A stretch of DNA of 64,000 nt from NCBI GenBank assembly GCA_033439795.1, contig JAUTDP010000001.1, positions 5,332,001-5,396,000 of the forward strand, written 5' to 3'. The translations under genes were made by a program, and so were the position numbers. The notes beneath the pieces are model-generated. The model worked only from the letters and a program-made list of their open reading frames with translations, was not told the DNA's origin and made no database searches. Positions 34,079-45,482 of this stretch are shown one piece after another (the stretch's first letter is position 1; the number at the start of each line of letters is the position of its first letter). Origin of the DNA: Sordaria brevicollis. Its lineage: Eukaryota; Ascomycota; Sordariomycetes; Sordariales; Sordariaceae.

Positions 34079-34787
34079 TGTAGTGGTGGGCCGCTGTGTG
34101 GCCTGGGAATCTCCGCGCGATGGTGTATCAGTCAAGTCAGGGATGGAAACATATCCAGAAACTGATATGATGTCGTTGACCAGTTGATAAATAGTTGATG
34201 AATTGGGAGGACTCCAAGGCGATTTTCTTTCGTGGCTGTGTTACCAAGACTCACTTACGAAGCTGGAGCTGAAAGTGGGCAACTGTGGGTTTCTGTGGTC
34301 GAATTAAGGTTGTGGGGATGATGATCGCATCGTGGAACTGCCAGGGACAGGGCACTCACAGGGGGGCAGTGACGTTGTTAACTGCTGTTAGTGGCGACGT
34401 ACCGCAGTGTTGGGCCCCAATTGTTAGTGGCTGCATGAGCCTAACCAGAAAACCGGGAAGGAAGAACATTTCCGTGAGAAGATAAAACGAACAATTGAGT
34501 CAACGTAGAGTAAAATGACAACGAGTACTGACTGTAGAAGAACAAGATTGAAGAAAGGGAAAGAGGTACAAAGGTGTGAGCAAGTGCTAATGCCTAGCCA
34601 CTGCAGTCCCCCTTCAAGAACTGACACAGGCTCTTGGCAAATATTGGCCATCTTCAACCGGCGAGAAACGGGACTAATACGTCCGTCTAGTTGTCGATAG
34701 CTAAGCTATATCTATACATCTTCGTGTGTTTGGCCAATCGATCGGTACCCAGCCGTTGTGAGCTCCGGGAACTTGAAACCACCACCT
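34079..34787. other. Intergenic, promoter side of the GH64-like gene
   Basis: About 700 bp upstream of the GH64-like ATG and downstream of the F-box gene. No coding frame is supported. Confidence 0.4.
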
Positions 34788-36476
34788 CTACAGATGCGAT
34801 CCCTCGTCGTCAAGCATACCATCCGAGGGAATACCGTCATCCGAGTCCGAGTCGGATTCCGAGGTTTCGTCGTTGTCTGGAGCTGAAAGGTGTCGTTAGC
34901 CAAGGGCAAAAGAGTGGTTGGACCAGCCAATTTCTTGGCTTGCAAGACAAGTCCAGGTTGATAAGAATCATAATAAGAAATGGCTGTGCTCACACGAACG
35001 GCCGCTAATTTCCTTACTAGGGGTACTGAATTCTGCGGCAGGATTGCTCAGAAACGTTTCCAGTTCTAAGCCGCTGTAAGTCCTGCTCCTGATGAGGTGG
35101 ACCACCCCCTTCAAAGTCTGATACCCCGGCGCTGGAGTGCCCTGTTGTTGGGTCTCGACCCTATCTGGATCGACAAATCCAACCTCCGGGTAGTGGATTG
35201 TAACGCCGGTATCGGTCGTAACCTGAGCGCTCAAAAAGCTGAGGAGCAAAGTTTTAAGGTGCGGAAGTGACTCTTTCTTAAGCTTGCGCAGTAGTCTTAC
35301 CCATGGATTCCGCTCCTCATCGTCGTCGTTGTCGTCAAATGACGACTGGTCAAAATGGTGGCGAAGTCTGATTCTGTGCAGACTTATTGCTTTCAGCGTA
35401 GGAGAGAACTTGCGAAACAGGCGATAGAGCGTGCTTGTTGAAACGTGCAGTTGACCAAGATCTAGCTGTTCCAGGTGATCTAGCTCAACGGGTGGTGGTA
35501 CAAGGGAAGGGTCGCCGTTGACCGAGTCAGGGGATGACCAGCTGCCGGGACGAGAGGAACTGGCGAGCCACTTAAGCAAAGCCTCTCCGTTTACGTTGTC
35601 GGTGCCGTATCTCTTCAAGTTGATTCTCAGCCACGTAAGGTTTGGAGTGTATGCCAGAAACCTCCTGAGAAGGTAAGAACCTGAAGTGGTTCCAGTTTGG
35701 TGCCTTGAAGGTTGCAGCTCGAGAACAAGGTGGAGCTTCTTGAGTCCAGCCAGAACTGGCAGGTAATCTGGTTGTAGGTAGGTGGGAACAAAGAAGCCAT
35801 GGTCTAGTATTCCCCAGTTCTCTCTAATGACCACTTCGATACCCTGCGGGCGTGCTTTGGCAGCAGCCAGGGCGTGCGTGATCACCGTGAATAAACGCGT
35901 CGGGTAATCCGCGTCGTCATTGGTCGTTGGTCCTCCAGTCGAGTGTCTTACCCCAGTAGATTCCACCAGAGTGTTGTAACCATAACTGGTCCAGCCTGCC
36001 CCGTCATCCCTCCATCGAGTCGTAGAGTGGAAATCTCGAAGGTCCACGGTTTCTAGGTCGGGGAGGTTTTTGAATGCTTCAGCCAGCATGTCGCGTGCAC
36101 GGCCTGAACACAACAGTGCTTGTTGGTCGGCGTATGCGAGCTGCCAGTTCAGCCATCTCTGGTCGCCGGGTGGAGGGTGGTAGGGATTGGGTCGAATGAC
36201 CTGGTCGAGACCGATGATGACATGTTTAAGATACGGTGAAAGACTCTCGTGCTTTGATATGTCAACAAGACACTGGAGACTGGGACTGTAGACCATGAAC
36301 TGCTTCTTCCGGAAGAATTCGTAGGCAAACGAGTGGAAGAGCGCCTTTTCCAGCGCCCTGCATGTTAAGCGCGCGTTGCAAAGGTCTGGGGTTCTGATGA
36401 AGTATGTGATCCTTGTGAGGACTTCCTGAGGTATGCGCGTGAGATACGCCTCAGGTGAGTGCGCCTGTGTTGTCAT
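34788..36476 (-). CDS. F-box protein
   Basis: Exon 36476-34994 and exon 34882-34788 are joined across a 111-nt intron (GTGAGC donor, TTTCAG acceptor) to give 525 aa. The second exon adds an acidic tail of alternating Ser/Asp/Glu and replaces the immediate stop of the read-through frame. Near the N-terminus YLTRIPQEVLTRITYFI plus DLCNARLTCRALEKAL is a typical fungal F-box (about residues 11-49), which would bind Skp1 in an SCF ubiquitin ligase. The rest has leucine-rich, repeat-like stretches (LTWLRINLKRYG, LEQLDLGQLHVS, LKAISLHRIRL). The substrate is unknown. Such F-box genes are numerous and variable in Sordariales. Confidence 0.82.
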
Positions 36477-37491
36477 CTCGGTGGTTGTTTCTTGCCGGCT
36501 GCCCGATTGACTCTGATAAATGGAGAGGTGACCAAGTGTGAGAGTAGAGTCAGGAGGATGGATTGATAGGAAGGAGGGGCGATCTGGATTCCAAAGGCGT
36601 TGGGATTATGTGACCGCGACGGAATGGAGCAGGGTTGGAGAGAGCCCGGTGTCGATTGAGCGGTGCTTGCCTGATGGTTGACAGAGAAGAACTAAGTTGG
36701 GATGTACTGATGAAGAGGGAAGAAGAAATTCCTTGGGGTAACAATGGAGGTAGGAATGAACGTGAAATATATGAACAGTTTCTTGAGGGAAATTGCGTCG
36801 ACCTTCACGTCTTTAGCAATCAGATGGAAGGAAGTGTCGTTGCGTCGTCAAGCGAGATCCACAATCGCGACTGCTGCCTGGTGGTTGCCTGTCAATTGAC
36901 ATTTGACGTCGTGGCGCTAGATTGGCACACGCTGTCACGTGGGAAGGGACGGGAGCTACATGGTACCTGTTCTTATCCTTCACATTGCAAGGAAAGCTTT
37001 CGTCCCACGAGGGGCAGATGAGAGTATAGGGCATGTTTATCCGTGTTTAATCCGAGATTGAGGCTTGGTCTTTCTTGAAGTCTTCAGAGTGTATATCACA
37101 ACATCGTGTCTTGTCCGGGGAAAACGGTGGCTATAAAGTAAGCTGATGATGGTGCACTAACAGTTCGTCCATAAAAATAGAACTATTCATGTTAGCCGCA
37201 GCTATTCGGGTAACAGCAGACTATCAGCTCGACCAATAATAAGGTAAGAACAGCGTAAAGACAGCAAATCGCAGAGGTGATACACACCTGACTGTATTCT
37301 TGATAGAGACTATGTAACCCAATACTTATTTTCCGTCTTCCGTTAGATCGTCCCGATTTTGTTCCACCGCCACATCTGTTCCACCTGGTTCAACCCCATG
37401 ATTGTCGATATCTTCATCCATTCCTTCGCCCAACGCGATCCTGTCGCGTTAAGTATGCTTTCGCAACCTGTCCCAATCTCTCTAACTTGCG
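36477..37491. other. Intergenic, no gene recognised
   Basis: About 1 kb holding the F-box promoter and the 3' flank of the membrane protein gene. The frames are short and without motifs. Confidence 0.45.
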
Positions 37492-39092
37492 CTAACTTCC
37501 CTCACGGAACGCTCCCGGCATGCTCCTCACTGCCTCGCTCACCACACTATTCTGTCGGGTTATCGGTGACACTGGTTCACTGTTTGCATCCCGGTAGTCT
37601 GTTGTCGCCGACATGGGTGAAACATTCCCTGTTCCCGCCGTCCCGTTGACGGGGGCTGGTTGCGGAGAATACACCCATTGCGTCGGCGCCTGACTAGGAG
37701 GATATTGATATTGGTGCTGGTAATGAGGTGCCTGTTGGGCTGGCGCGTGTTGGACTTGAGGATGTGGACCATAATGGTATACATGGGGGCTATAAGGTTG
37801 ATATTGTTGAGCATGATGCGGAGGTTGTTGGAAATAATGACCTGGTTGTTGTTGATGCTGCGGCTGTTGGTATTGTTGCTGTTGTTGCGCCTCCGTAAAG
37901 CCCATGCTAGGAGCAGGTGTGGGAGAGGGCCCCGGTGTTTGAACGCTGGCCATTGCCGGTGGTGCTTGTGTGTAAACCGGCTGTGGACCCCAGGGCTGTG
38001 TATTCTGCGCAAGATAAGGACTGTGGGAGAGCGGAATATTGGTGAACGTGTCGGCAGAATTGGAGTAGTTGTGGCCGGGGGTCTGAAGCATAGGAACCTC
38101 CGGTCCTACACGTTGTGGCTCAGTATGTTGATAAGTAGCCGGTGGCGGTTTTGGGAGAGTCTGCCCCGACCCAGGCACACCGTTGATGCTCTGGCCATCA
38201 TGAAGCGTTGAGCCGCTCAGGATACTATCCGATTTTGCTGGCATCAGCGGTCGTGGCCCTCCAGGTCTCGAAGGCATCAGGCTAGATGGTGGAAACTCGT
38301 GGGTGGGAGTCTTAGGTCTGGTACGTCTGGAATGCGAAGATCCGCGGTCAAGCATAGAAGCGTCGAAACCCTCAGAAAATCCGTCCATCGGTACTATCTG
38401 GATGGGTTCTGGATTTCCTTCCGAGTCGAACCCACGCGGTCTAATCCTCGCATCCCAGGGCGATAGCCACGGCAGCAGAAAGGGAGGATCCACTCTGAAG
38501 AGGACGTAGCATTCGATACTGAGGGCAAGACTGGCCATGATGGAAGCAAAGAGGTCCAAGTTAAGGAGCACGGTGTTGCTTCCTCCTCCGCCTAAGTATA
38601 TCCCAACAGCGAGAAGTATAATCGTAAGGACCCAAACCGAGGTGGCAGATATTATCAGCATTCTCGTCCGGGCATGAACGGGGTGTAGGGTTTTCCGACC
38701 CTGTGAATCCAGGATACCGTAGAGATCGTTGCCAATTCGGGTGGCTCGAATATGGTAGCCGATGTAAGCCATGGAAAGGAGTGACTGGAAATGTGTAAGC
38801 ATCAATACGAGGTAAGCAGAGAGTCAAATGAGAAAGAAGAGGAACCTACAGCAAAGAGCATGAAACTTTGCGCGACGCCCAGCATCGGGTTTTCGTTTGC
38901 CGCAATCTTTTTGGCCAAGTAGAGGATCGATACCACGATGCCAGACGTTGAGGCAAGAAACACGATACCCAGTCCGGTCAGCGCAACGGTCGGCATCCAT
39001 CCTCCATATTGCGGCGCTGGTGGTGGTGGAGCTGGAATTTGCTGCTTTTCAAGGCTGCTCGCGGCGTCGGAAGAAGTAGGTTGTTGATCCAT
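37492..39092 (-). CDS. Four-TM membrane protein with long Pro/Gln-rich cytoplasmic tail
   Basis: Exons 39092-38850 and 38784-37492 (64-nt intron, GTAGGT donor, TTCCAG acceptor) give 511 aa. Four hydrophobic spans are evident: residues about 33-55 (VALTGLGIVFLASTSGIVV), 70-92 (across the exon junction, QSFMLFA/SLLSMAYIGY), 115-137 (SATSVWVLTIILLAVGIYL) and 145-167 (LDLFASIMASLALSIECYVL). The remaining 330 residues are disordered, rich in Pro, Gln, His, Tyr and Ser, with runs of Gln near the middle. The layout resembles small four-span plasma-membrane proteins with regulatory tails, but I cannot name a family. The 5' flank has a CGT microsatellite at 39,193-39,223. Confidence 0.8.
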
Positions 39093-39192
39093 ATCGAATA
39101 TCGAACGTGTTGCCTGCAATCTGTCCTCCTAACCCAAAATAACAATAGCCCAAGAGAGTCTCGTAGATATCGCCAGCGATACCTGTAATCCA

Positions 39193-39223
<31 letters not shown>
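39193..39223. repeat. (CGT)n microsatellite in the leader/promoter of the four-TM gene
   Basis: Ten perfect CGT units plus one base, about 100 bp upstream of the ATG at 39092 and probably in the transcribed leader. It is likely to vary in length between strains. Confidence 0.9.
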
Positions 39224-39883
39224 CGTGCTGTTTCGTATTGACCGTTATATCGTCACCTATCCGGGGAGAGAATTCGAAGATCAAGCGAAGAGTCGACTTG
39301 ATAAGGGAGGATTGGGTTGTTTTGTGATGTGACGGCCTCGACGCAGAGGTGGGCGTGGTGTAGTCCAGGACTCACATACCTGCGCAAGACTTGTGGCAGG
39401 AAGACCGCCACGTCCGTCGGTGACAGCAGGTTCCATGATTCCTATACTGCCAGACAGCAGCTGATGAATGCTGCAACGCCCGTTCCGGATTGGAGAAAAG
39501 ACATTCTTGGATGGGGCGTGGATCAGGGACTGGAATGTGGATTTTGGGCGAAGGTCTCAGCCAAGGCCATTATGGCAATGACGCAGCATGGAGAGGCATC
39601 ATCTACATCCAAGCTATCCACGCGCAACAATGGGGCAAGCAATGAGTAACAGCAAAGGTGAACTGCAATGGCGAGAATCAACAAATGAATGACCGTGATC
39701 AATCCGACGAAATGGAAGCGACATATTTGTGGTGAACGAGCACTCTCTGCCACAGCAAATGCAAAGCAAAAGGAAGAAAGGAAGATACGGCAACCGCCAA
39801 TGATGGTGAATGGAATGTGGGCAGAAATGATGATAAACGGGAAAGGTCATGATATTCAATTCATCCAAGCGCTCGGAACCACC
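39224..39883. other. Intergenic, no gene recognised
   Basis: Promoter of the four-TM protein gene and 3' flank of spe-2. Open frames here are the ends of antisense shadows of spe-2. Confidence 0.4.
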
Positions 39884-41410
39884 CTACAACTCCTCGCCCT
39901 CCTCCCGCTCCCCCATTCTGGCTCCTCCTCCTCCAACCCAGTCCTCGCGCTCATAGTACCGGAACACGAGGTCGTAATCCTCGAAATCGTGAACAATACG
40001 GTCAACGCGACGATACCCGTTGATGCGCTCCATGCGCTGCTTGGCAGCGGCGCCCCAGCTACGGCGGGAATCATCAACATCCTCGCCGGGCGTGGTGGCC
40101 AATGCGCCCTTAGCCTCGAACAGAGTCACGCTGAAACGTCCAGGGCGGAAGATGTTAACAACCTGCTCAATGACTTCAGCGGTCTGCCGTCCGTTTTGGC
40201 CTCCGGGAACGTTGGTCTCGAAGGAGGCGAAGGAGCACTGAGGCTCGGGGGTAACGTGGACCGTGAAGTAGTGGCCGGCCTTGGGAACATTGCCGTCGTC
40301 GCCCGCAACAGCAGGGATAACACCATTGGCGGAAAAGCCACAAGGCGAGAACTGGTACGCGTCGATGCGAGCATCAGGATAGGTGGAAGTGGGATACACG
40401 GCGGAAAGACCGCATGCCTCAGACACGACAGTGCCCAAAGCGTGACCCTCGGTGGTAAGGGCCTCGGGAAGCACAGCTTGGCCATCGGCATCGCAGTCTC
40501 CGGAGCTGCTGAAGACGTCGAAAGAGGCATCTCCGTTCGCCTCAGATTTGGCAAACAGCTTCTCCTTGGCGATCGCAGTCGCTTCTTCAAGGTAGAACTT
40601 CTTGGCGTTCTCGGGATCCAAGTCGGTCATCAGAATCTCCAGAGTCTCATCGGCATTGTTTTCGATGACACCACCAAAGGGGGCTACAATACCAGTGGGA
40701 ATCTTGTTCTTGCGGCTAGGGCTGACACCACGGCTCGAAGTAGGGGTGCGTGGAGGAGTAAGAGAGTTGGTGGGCGATGTGATATAAAGGTACCAGTGGT
40801 CGCCGTTCATCTTGCCAACCATGTAGGCACTGCCGTTCTCAAACTTGTCATCCAAGAAGGTAACCTCTTGCCTCCAGCTCCTGTGAGGGCCCTTCTGCTC
40901 CTGAGGAAACAGGAAGTTCTTGCGGCTGTAGAACACACGCAGAGGAGTAGCGGCCACCTTGGGGTCCTCCAAAGAAGCCACATTGTGGAAGGGGAATCCA
41001 GCCTCGACAGCGGCAATGCGCAACATCAAGTCCAGACCAAGCAGCAGCGTGGTGGTGCCACAGGTCTTGAGGATAATCTTGTGCGGGAACACAAACATGC
41101 TGGATTCAGAGAGAAGGTAGGCGTCCACATTCTCAGAGCTGATGATGGACAGGACCTTGCAATGGACCAGGTCAAGCATAGGGGTCCAGGAATCGGGGTT
41201 AACGGCCTTCAGGCCACCCTCCTTGACACCAGCGGGGAGGGCCTTGGCACTGGGCGCAAACCAGACCTCGAGGAGCTTCTCGGGGCCTTCAAAGGCGCTG
41301 GTAGAGTCGAGGTCGGCAGCGACATCGTGGTTGATGGTGAGATAGGGAGTGCCCTCGGAAGGGGAGAAGGTGTAGTTGGTGGGAATGGAGGGAACGCCGA
41401 GGCCGGACAT
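39884..41410 (-). CDS. spe-2: S-adenosylmethionine decarboxylase proenzyme
   Basis: A single exon of 508 aa from the ATG at 41410. The frame is open upstream, but only with non-ATG codons. The self-processing site LSESSMFVFPHK is intact: chain cleavage falls before Ser103, which becomes the pyruvoyl group. KTCGTTTLL supplies the proton-donor Cys117. The C-terminal half has the conserved FSPCGFSANG and HVTPEPQCSFAS segments. The enzyme makes decarboxylated AdoMet, the aminopropyl donor for spermidine and spermine. It is longer than the human enzyme (334 aa) because of an insert around PPRTPTSSRGVSPSR and other loops, as is usual in fungi. The name follows the Neurospora spe-2 locus. The C-terminal DWVGGGGARMGEREEGEEL is acidic. 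Confidence 0.96.
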   Translation of the reverse strand: MSGLGVPSIPTNYTFSPSEGTPYLTINHDVAADLDSTSAFEGPEKLLEVWFAPSAKALPAGVKEGGLKAVNPDSWTPMLDLVHCKVLSIISSENVDAYLLSESSMFVFPHKIILKTCGTTTLLLGLDLMLRIAAVEAGFPFHNVASLEDPKVAATPLRVFYSRKNFLFPQEQKGPHRSWRQEVTFLDDKFENGSAYMVGKMNGDHWYLYITSPTNSLTPPRTPTSSRGVSPSRKNKIPTGIVAPFGGVIENNADETLEILMTDLDPENAKKFYLEEATAIAKEKLFAKSEANGDASFDVFSSSGDCDADGQAVLPEALTTEGHALGTVVSEACGLSAVYPTSTYPDARIDAYQFSPCGFSANGVIPAVAGDDGNVPKAGHYFTVHVTPEPQCSFASFETNVPGGQNGRQTAEVIEQVVNIFRPGRFSVTLFEAKGALATTPGEDVDDSRRSWGAAAKQRMERINGYRRVDRIVHDFEDYDLVFRYYEREDWVGGGGARMGEREEGEEL

Positions 41411-43200
41411 TTTGAATCGAGTTGGAGGGGTTGTTGACAGTGTGTCTTCTAAAACGAAGCGTCCGCGGGACACTAGCTGCCGCTCAGATGAACTTGTATG
41501 GCGTTCGTCTGAGAGAGTAGGCCCACAGGATTGTGGTGTCCTTTAAGAGGCTGGCTTCGCCAGCAGCAGTGGATGGATGGAAGTAGCTGAACGTCTCACG
41601 AAGTAGACGTTAGGGAGGTCGAGTGCGAAGCGGGAGGAGATAGAACTTTGAGAGCAGAATGGTGGGCTTTGTCGTCGAGTTCGCCGTGGTCGCAACACAA
41701 AACCGATACCTATGGGCGATATCGGGCGGGTAGGATGTAGGTCGAGAGAACCGGGTCGAGGGACGCGGGCAGGCTCCGAGATGTTTGTTATAAGGATACT
41801 TTGTAAAGAATGCTATCTAGGCCTGACAGAAATGAAGAGTTAGCCAAGAGGAATTGGTCCGGAAGAACAAGTAGCGCACTTTGCAGGCTTGGACAGGAAG
41901 CGGAGAAGATCGATCGAGCTCATGGGGCGGCGGCGACAGAGATGGGAGCGAGGAACGACGAGGAGCCCAGAACAGTACCGGGGAACTGTACGGGCGAGGC
42001 GAGGAGAAAGTCGGGTTTCTCGGTGGGCATATGATTCTTGGAAGGGGGCAGGCCGTTTGACAACAGTCTTCCTCTCGTTGAGACCGGTGGTGGATTGTAT
42101 TGGCCGCGGGCGCAAAGCCACGGAGGAGGGAGGGGATAGTTTGCGACGACGCGGCTCGAGATGGGACGAAAAAGGGCCGTGTCGGGATGGAATTGCTGAA
42201 GAAAAAAGACTCACAATGTAGCAATTGATGTGCAGTCCAAGAAACGGGCAACAAACACAGGTCTCACGAGAGGGAAAATCTCGTCGTCAAAGGCGTGTAT
42301 GAAAAGGGATCAAAAAGTTGGAAGAGCTCAAGAAGAGGGGTCGCAATGCGCCTGATGAGAGATTTTGAAATTTTATGGACTCGAGGCCGAAAAAAAAGTG
42401 GGATTGAGTTTTTGCTGGAGGTTTGGCCCCGGCCGGCCCTGTCGAGCCTGTTTGGCGGGGGACGAGTGGGAATTCCAGCAGGAGCAGCTCACTGCGCCGC
42501 AAGATCGACCTTGTTCCCGGCGCTGCAAGGTCCAGCGATACCAAAAGCCGGCCGATTGCTTCTGTTAGACTACATTATGCAGAATAGCGGTAGAACACTA
42601 ACGCACAATCTGCATGTGGGTTCCACGAGATGTTCTAGGCGCCCCGGCCGTGGAGGCAACAACAAGGGAATGGGAACAAGCGAGTGATTCCGAGGCTTGT
42701 GAGTGGTCTCTTCAGTTACAATTCAACCAGAGAGGCATCTTTAATAATCAGAGAGGTTACTAATACCCAGCAAAATGGAAGGGGAAGATGTTGCTGTCGA
42801 AAAAAGGTGGCAATGGTATCCAATTTATCAGAACCGCGTGTGAACAACTTCGTATATCAAATGTTTCTGTGCCCCAAGTTTGTTGAGCAGAATGAATGTC
42901 TTTTGAGGATTTCAACATGTAACGAACAGGTAAAAATAAGGTTTTCGAAATGGGGGCGTCCAGGGGCACGCGGGGCCAGCCGCTGGAAATCCGCCACTTT
43001 TTATAGGCGTCATCCTGCTCAGTAGACAGGGCTTTGTTGAAGCCCAAAGGTTGCTGTCATTCATATCAGGAGAGTACCTACATTGTTGTCACTTTCCGAT
43101 CTAATCATTGATGGGAGAAGTAGATGTTTTTCTATTGCAATGGTCTTGACTACTCTATTTCAACAAATATGATCATCAAGATCACTGGACCTGTCGGATT
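41411..43200. promoter_or_regulatory. Long upstream region and probable leader of spe-2
   Basis: The next gene ends at 43760, leaving 2.3 kb upstream of spe-2. Read on the minus strand, the first roughly 400 nt upstream of the ATG contain no ATG. This contrasts with plant and animal AdoMetDC leaders, which carry regulatory upstream frames. Further upstream, from about 41,850 to 42,550, the minus strand is rich in pyrimidines and in short frames without recognisable domains. Confidence 0.4.
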
Positions 43201-43759
43201 ACCCTGCGTGCCTCTGTGAAGCCATAGCACCGCAAAAGGTCCGGTAGGCGAGAGAGATGGGAAGATGAGGGTATGCATAGTGAGAGCCACGACCCCTTCC
43301 GAAGGCCCATGGCTTTGTCCTTATTCCGAAGAGACGGCAGGGATGTTGCATTGGATGTGATGAAGGAGGTCTCAGATCCTGACGAATACTATCGGCTGCC
43401 CCTTGTGGTCGTCTCGGATCTGCATGGTTGCCTGATAAAGCCCCAACACTTTCGAGTTGACTTGTTCTCAGACCTTTTCCCGCGGGGCATCCGGACCTGG
43501 TCGAACGGGACGTGGCAGTGGCTTGTAGTTGCACGCATGAACTAGGTATGGGCGGATGCTTATGTTGTGCATACCCGAATTTGGATTCGCGTGCCTGCAG
43601 CGAGCATGGAGCTCCTAGCCTCCGGCTGGAGCCAACGCGAATGCCAGCCGATCTGGTACCAGCAGATACTCCGGCATAGAGAGCCCGTAGTTACAGACAG
43701 CTTTGGGTTGAAGACCCGGTATTTTTGGCCCATGTCCTTGGCTAGAGCAGGTCCCCCTT

Positions 43760-44759
43760 TCATTGCTGCACAGCGGATATCACATCGGCAGTGATTTTGC
43801 CAAAGATGGGTGCAAGGGAGCAGTCCTTGTACTTGTGCACCAGAAGCGAGCCATCCTTAACTTCCTGCTCCTCAGGTGCGCTAGCTCCAGCAGGAGTAGA
43901 GACATCGTTTCCATCCACCGTGGTGCCTGCCGGGTACGTTGGCCGTTTGCCTGTCTCGATGAGAACGAGAAATTGGGGGTCGATTGGAATACGGCCCAGG
44001 AACCGAACGCCAAAATCGTTGGCCATAACCTCTCCTCCGCCACTCATAAAGATGTTTGTGCACTCGCTGCAGTTGGGGCAAACAAAGCCGCACATGTTTT
44101 CTACCACACCAAGAACTCGAATGCTGGTTTTGGTGCAAAAGTTGAGCTCCTTCCTGACATCGGCAGTTGCCACGGCTTGAGGGGTGGTCACCACGACGGC
44201 ACCAGCAAGCTGGCCTGGCCGTGCCTTTTGCAACAGGTTCTCCGCCAAAGAAATATGCTCGTCGCTGGTACCCGGAGGTGTGTCGATGAGTAGATAGTCG
44301 GTCTCGTCCCAAAACACATCGGTCAAAAACTGGCGAACCATGGCTGTCTTCTTAGGTCCACGCCAGACAACGGCGTCACCCCGCTTGGGAAGAAGAAAAC
44401 CGAGGCTCATGACGCGAAGAGACCCAACCCCGGCAGATAGGTCAGCTTCGTGAACGGTGATGGGTAGCCAACCGCCAGGAGCTTGTGTCACTTTGGCATC
44501 TTCGATACCGAACATGCGTGGAATCGAGGGGCCTGTAAGATCAACATCGAGGACTCCAACCGAGTGGCCGGCTAGCGAAAGAGAGAGGGCGAGCTGAGTA
44601 GTGACGGATGATTTTCCAACACCTCCTTTGCCTGAAAGGACCTGTGTGTTTTGGTTAGCAATGAATGATACCTATGGCTTTGGCGATGGTGGGGTATAGA
44701 AGCCATGGATGACCGGGGATGCATACCAGGACAATATGTTTGACTTTGGCCAGAGACAT
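43760..44759 (-). CDS. cfd1: Cytosolic Fe-S cluster assembly scaffold ATPase Cfd1/NUBP2
   Basis: An 11-codon first exon (44759-44727, [11 protein letters not shown]) is spliced over an 84-nt intron (GTATGC donor, CACAG acceptor) to 44641-43760, giving 305 aa. The deviant Walker [12 protein letters not shown] (residues 13-23), [28 protein letters not shown] and the Fe-S ligand pair CPNC (Cys199/Cys202) are all present. The short N-terminus without the extra Cys motif distinguishes it from Nbp35, and without a presequence from mitochondrial Ind1. Cfd1 and Nbp35 form the scaffold that builds [4Fe-4S] clusters for cytosolic and nuclear proteins. A model starting at the internal Met (44515) would lack the P-loop. 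A Gly/Ser/Thr/Pro-rich insert ([18 protein letters not shown]) near the C-terminus looks lineage-specific. Confidence 0.95.
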
Positions 44760-45482
44760 TTTTGATTGTCAAATGTTTCAGATTTTGATAGATTGTGTGA
44801 CAAGTAAGTAGGGTAGATTTCTCAGTCGTCTGTCGAAATGTTGAGATTTTGAGTGTGATGAGGTATGAAATTCAGCGATGTCATGGTGAAGTTCAAGACG
44901 ATGATGAACTTTCGCCGTTGGAAACGGGAAAACGATCAATTGCTCCTTGGATCGGCCTCGAATCGGCCTGTGCTTTATCAGCAAGTGGGGCTCCAGACGT
45001 CTTCCCGTTTGCCAAGCCCAAGCCAAGTTTCTTCAACAGGGACCTGGGCAGGCATTTGGACAAGATGTATAAACTGTAGCACTCGCATGCTGCAGCACTT
45101 TTCTTGGCGACGGATAGCCCGGCGCATCCGCCAGCTAGTAATACAGCTACACAATAGACATGTTCAAAAAGCAGACCGATGGTGCCCCCCTGACATGTGC
45201 ATTTGGCATCCAGGCATTGAACCACTGCACTTGCATGGAAGCTTCAACATCTGTTCGCCATTCCACAAACACCTCCCGCCTTTTGGGTTCTCGATCACGG
45301 CCAGACTCAATTGGATCACAAGGACACGCCAGACCACCCCTCGCTCGAATTACCCATCGTAATCATCGGATACACGACATGCTTAGCTGCACATAGTCGA
45401 CGCCGGGTGCGCGCAACATGACCGTTGGCGCCATAGCAGAGAGGTCCCTATTACCTATTCACCTGTACAGCACCCGACCAGG
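44760..45482. promoter_or_regulatory. Divergent promoter region between cfd1 and the repeat-bearing protein
   Basis: This 720-bp region separates two outward-facing start codons. No coding frame or clear core-promoter motif is supported. Confidence 0.4.

Noticed and set aside
39689..41437. 582-codon open frame on the plus strand
   Set aside because: It is antisense to spe-2, whose catalytic motifs are complete. The low stop frequency follows from the biased codon use of spe-2.
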